From the NCBI GenBank assembly GCA_026874595.1, contig CM049309.1, forward strand, positions 21,736,033-21,800,032: DNA of 64,000 nt, written 5' to 3'. The first letter of the stretch is position 1. Every line of letters begins with the position of its first letter. Positions 62,769 through 64,000 of the stretch are shown piece after piece. This DNA is from Sipunculus nudus. Its lineage: Eukaryota; Annelida; Sipuncula; Golfingiida; Sipunculidae. The position numbers were made by a program, and so were the translations under genes. Under the pieces are notes generated by a model. That model made no database searches. It was not told the DNA's origin and worked only from the letters and a program-made list of their open reading frames with translations.

Positions 62769-64000
62769 AAATGAATAATATATATCATGCAAATTGTTCC
62801 TCTTACTTTATTAAGATATGTGAAAGTGTTGCTATTGGTAAATATTACAATATTATCAACTGTTTCTAGAACAAAAGCACCACACTGCCTCCTTTTGTTG
62901 TTTCAGCTGATTGGTAATCACTGCCAGGATACTCCCAGCTTTAGATTTCACTGATAGCCAATTCACAGATGGCATCATGGTGACCTGATAATTAATATTT
63001 CATTCCATTGTCAGGCACTGCTGCATATGAGCATGTAGTAATTTAAATCTGAACCACGGTAATTCACACTGGGATGTTACTTAATGAATACGAGAAGACC
63101 TATCCTGTGAGACATGCGTGGAATTGGACTAAAGAACATGTCCACAGTGTGGATGTACTCACTGAGCAGGAGGGCCAGTGTGCTCAGGGTGAGTCACTCC
63201 TGTAAATGTGGGCAAACTGACAATCAAAAAATGTGTGGTGCATCTTGGCTCCCCTAATAAGGGACTGCCCTTTGCACTGTGTGCACTGGTGTCCCCTGAT
63301 GACATGTCTGTGACAATTGATTAGATTACAGCTGCAGCTACCTTATGCTGGATGAATACTGATGCACAACCCCCTCAGCCCATTAACCAGCCGGGTTATC
63401 CTGGTCACCCGTGAATCTCTACTATCTTTACTATCATGGTTCACATGTCAGCCGGAGCATTACCGCCCTCCTCCCATTCATAAAATGTGCATTGATTCCC
63501 CCATTCCCCAGACAGCAGGATTTACACATAAACACCATATGATCACTTCTACCAAACCCAGTACACCTAGCCCACACCACACTCTGATGCCTTCATGATC
63601 ACATGGTCTGATGGCTCATAGTGTAGTATTCCGATATATAAGATGCAGAAAGCACTGGAATAAGGCTTATACTGTGCTATTTGCTTTAATATTAATATTA
63701 AGTGACAGGAATATACAAATTTTTTTCCTGATTTATATAAGGCAGATACAGAATGAAATTCATTTATATGCACAGGTATTAAACCATGGCATAACACTGA
63801 ACGCTACAAATAATCCAGTAATTAAATGTTTGTATTTCAGAAACAGGTAAAAGCATCATTCATAGAACACAGTCATTTCATTTATTTTTAACAAGAAATA
63901 TATATATATATATAAATGTATGTAACAACTTAAAGGCTACAAGTTAACTGTCATGTTTACATAATATTTGATCAATTAATTATGACTTCGATTTTAAAGC
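62769..64000. other. Intronic non-coding stretch at the window edge
   Basis: A+T-rich sequence with an octamer ATGCAAAT at 62787-62794, a somewhat G+C-richer part at about 63040-63600 and a short (AT)n at 63897-63915. The 78-codon plus-strand open frame at 63362-63598 is low-complexity and proline/threonine-rich, without a recognisable domain. No gene is supported. Confidence 0.55.

Larger units (their letters stand above)
51538..64000 (-). other. CELF4: CELF gene, intron upstream of the 49-nt exon (partial, at least 12,463 bp)
   Basis: This is the 3' part of the intron preceding the 49-nt exon; it ends in a U-rich tract and TTTTTTAG. In relatives the preceding exon ends with a LHEQKTLPG-like peptide. 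I found no minus-strand sequence encoding it here, so the upstream exon lies outside the window. Contents are listed separately: three minisatellites, an (AT)n tract, a CpG-rich island and a combined acceptor/donor motif. Confidence 0.85.

Noticed and set aside
51538-64000. Preceding CELF exon (ending in an LHEQKTLPG-like peptide)
   Set aside because: No matching minus-strand sequence was found; RRM1 exons should be to the right of the window.
1-64000. CRISPR array, prokaryotic operon or phage
   Set aside because: The tandem arrays are contiguous units without unique spacers, and the exons, splice sites and composition are those of an animal gene.

Overview
This is an A+T-rich, repeat-laden piece of animal genomic DNA that lies almost entirely inside one protein-coding gene on the minus strand. 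Two short, well-formed exons identify the gene as a CELF/Bruno-like RNA-binding protein of the CELF3/4/5/6 (fly bru3-like) subgroup. A 49-nt exon (51537 to 51489) encodes MNRPIQVKPADSESRA. A 129-nt exon (5153 to 5025) encodes the first half of RRM2, including LFVGML and ending in GNSK. Both have AG/GT borders and compatible phases. If they are consecutive, as the unbroken protein sequence implies, the intron between them is 46,335 bp. At least 12.4 kb of upstream intron (to 64000) and 5.0 kb of downstream intron (to 1) are also present, so exons are under 0.3% of the window. Animal-type gene structure, huge introns and many minisatellites point to an invertebrate. The protein looks lophotrochozoan to me (for example a mollusc), which is inference.

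Layout, left to right. 1-5024 is downstream intron with a G13 run and, just past the splice donor, a C14 run (G14 in the transcript). 5025-5153 is the RRM2 exon. 5154-51488 is the giant intron. It holds a 47-bp minisatellite with ordered higher-order structure (13.3-15.5 kb) and a 4-kb compound minisatellite of three related unit families (24.7-28.9 kb). It also holds a TIR element of about 930 bp (39.5-40.4 kb), an 80-bp/43-bp minisatellite (47.9-48.8 kb), a 102-bp-arm foldback (50.0-50.3 kb), several (AT)n tracts and other microsatellites, a triple POU-octamer cluster (16.3 kb) and CpG-rich patches (9.2-9.8 and 19.8-20.1 kb). 51489-51537 is the 49-nt exon. 51538-64000 is upstream intron with three more minisatellites (53.2, 55.0 and 62.6 kb), an (AT)n tract, a possible recursive splice site (55.58 kb) and a CpG-rich island (56.1-56.46 kb).

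I see no second protein-coding gene I can support, no tRNA or rRNA gene, and nothing bacterial or viral. The long open frames at 24.6-26.6 kb are by-products of a 48-bp tandem repeat, and the other open frames look like chance. The most noteworthy items are the higher-order organisation of the arrays, the TIR element, the near-perfect foldback, and the CpG island upstream of an exon that begins with an in-phase ATG. Counts and percentages were made by eye and are approximate.
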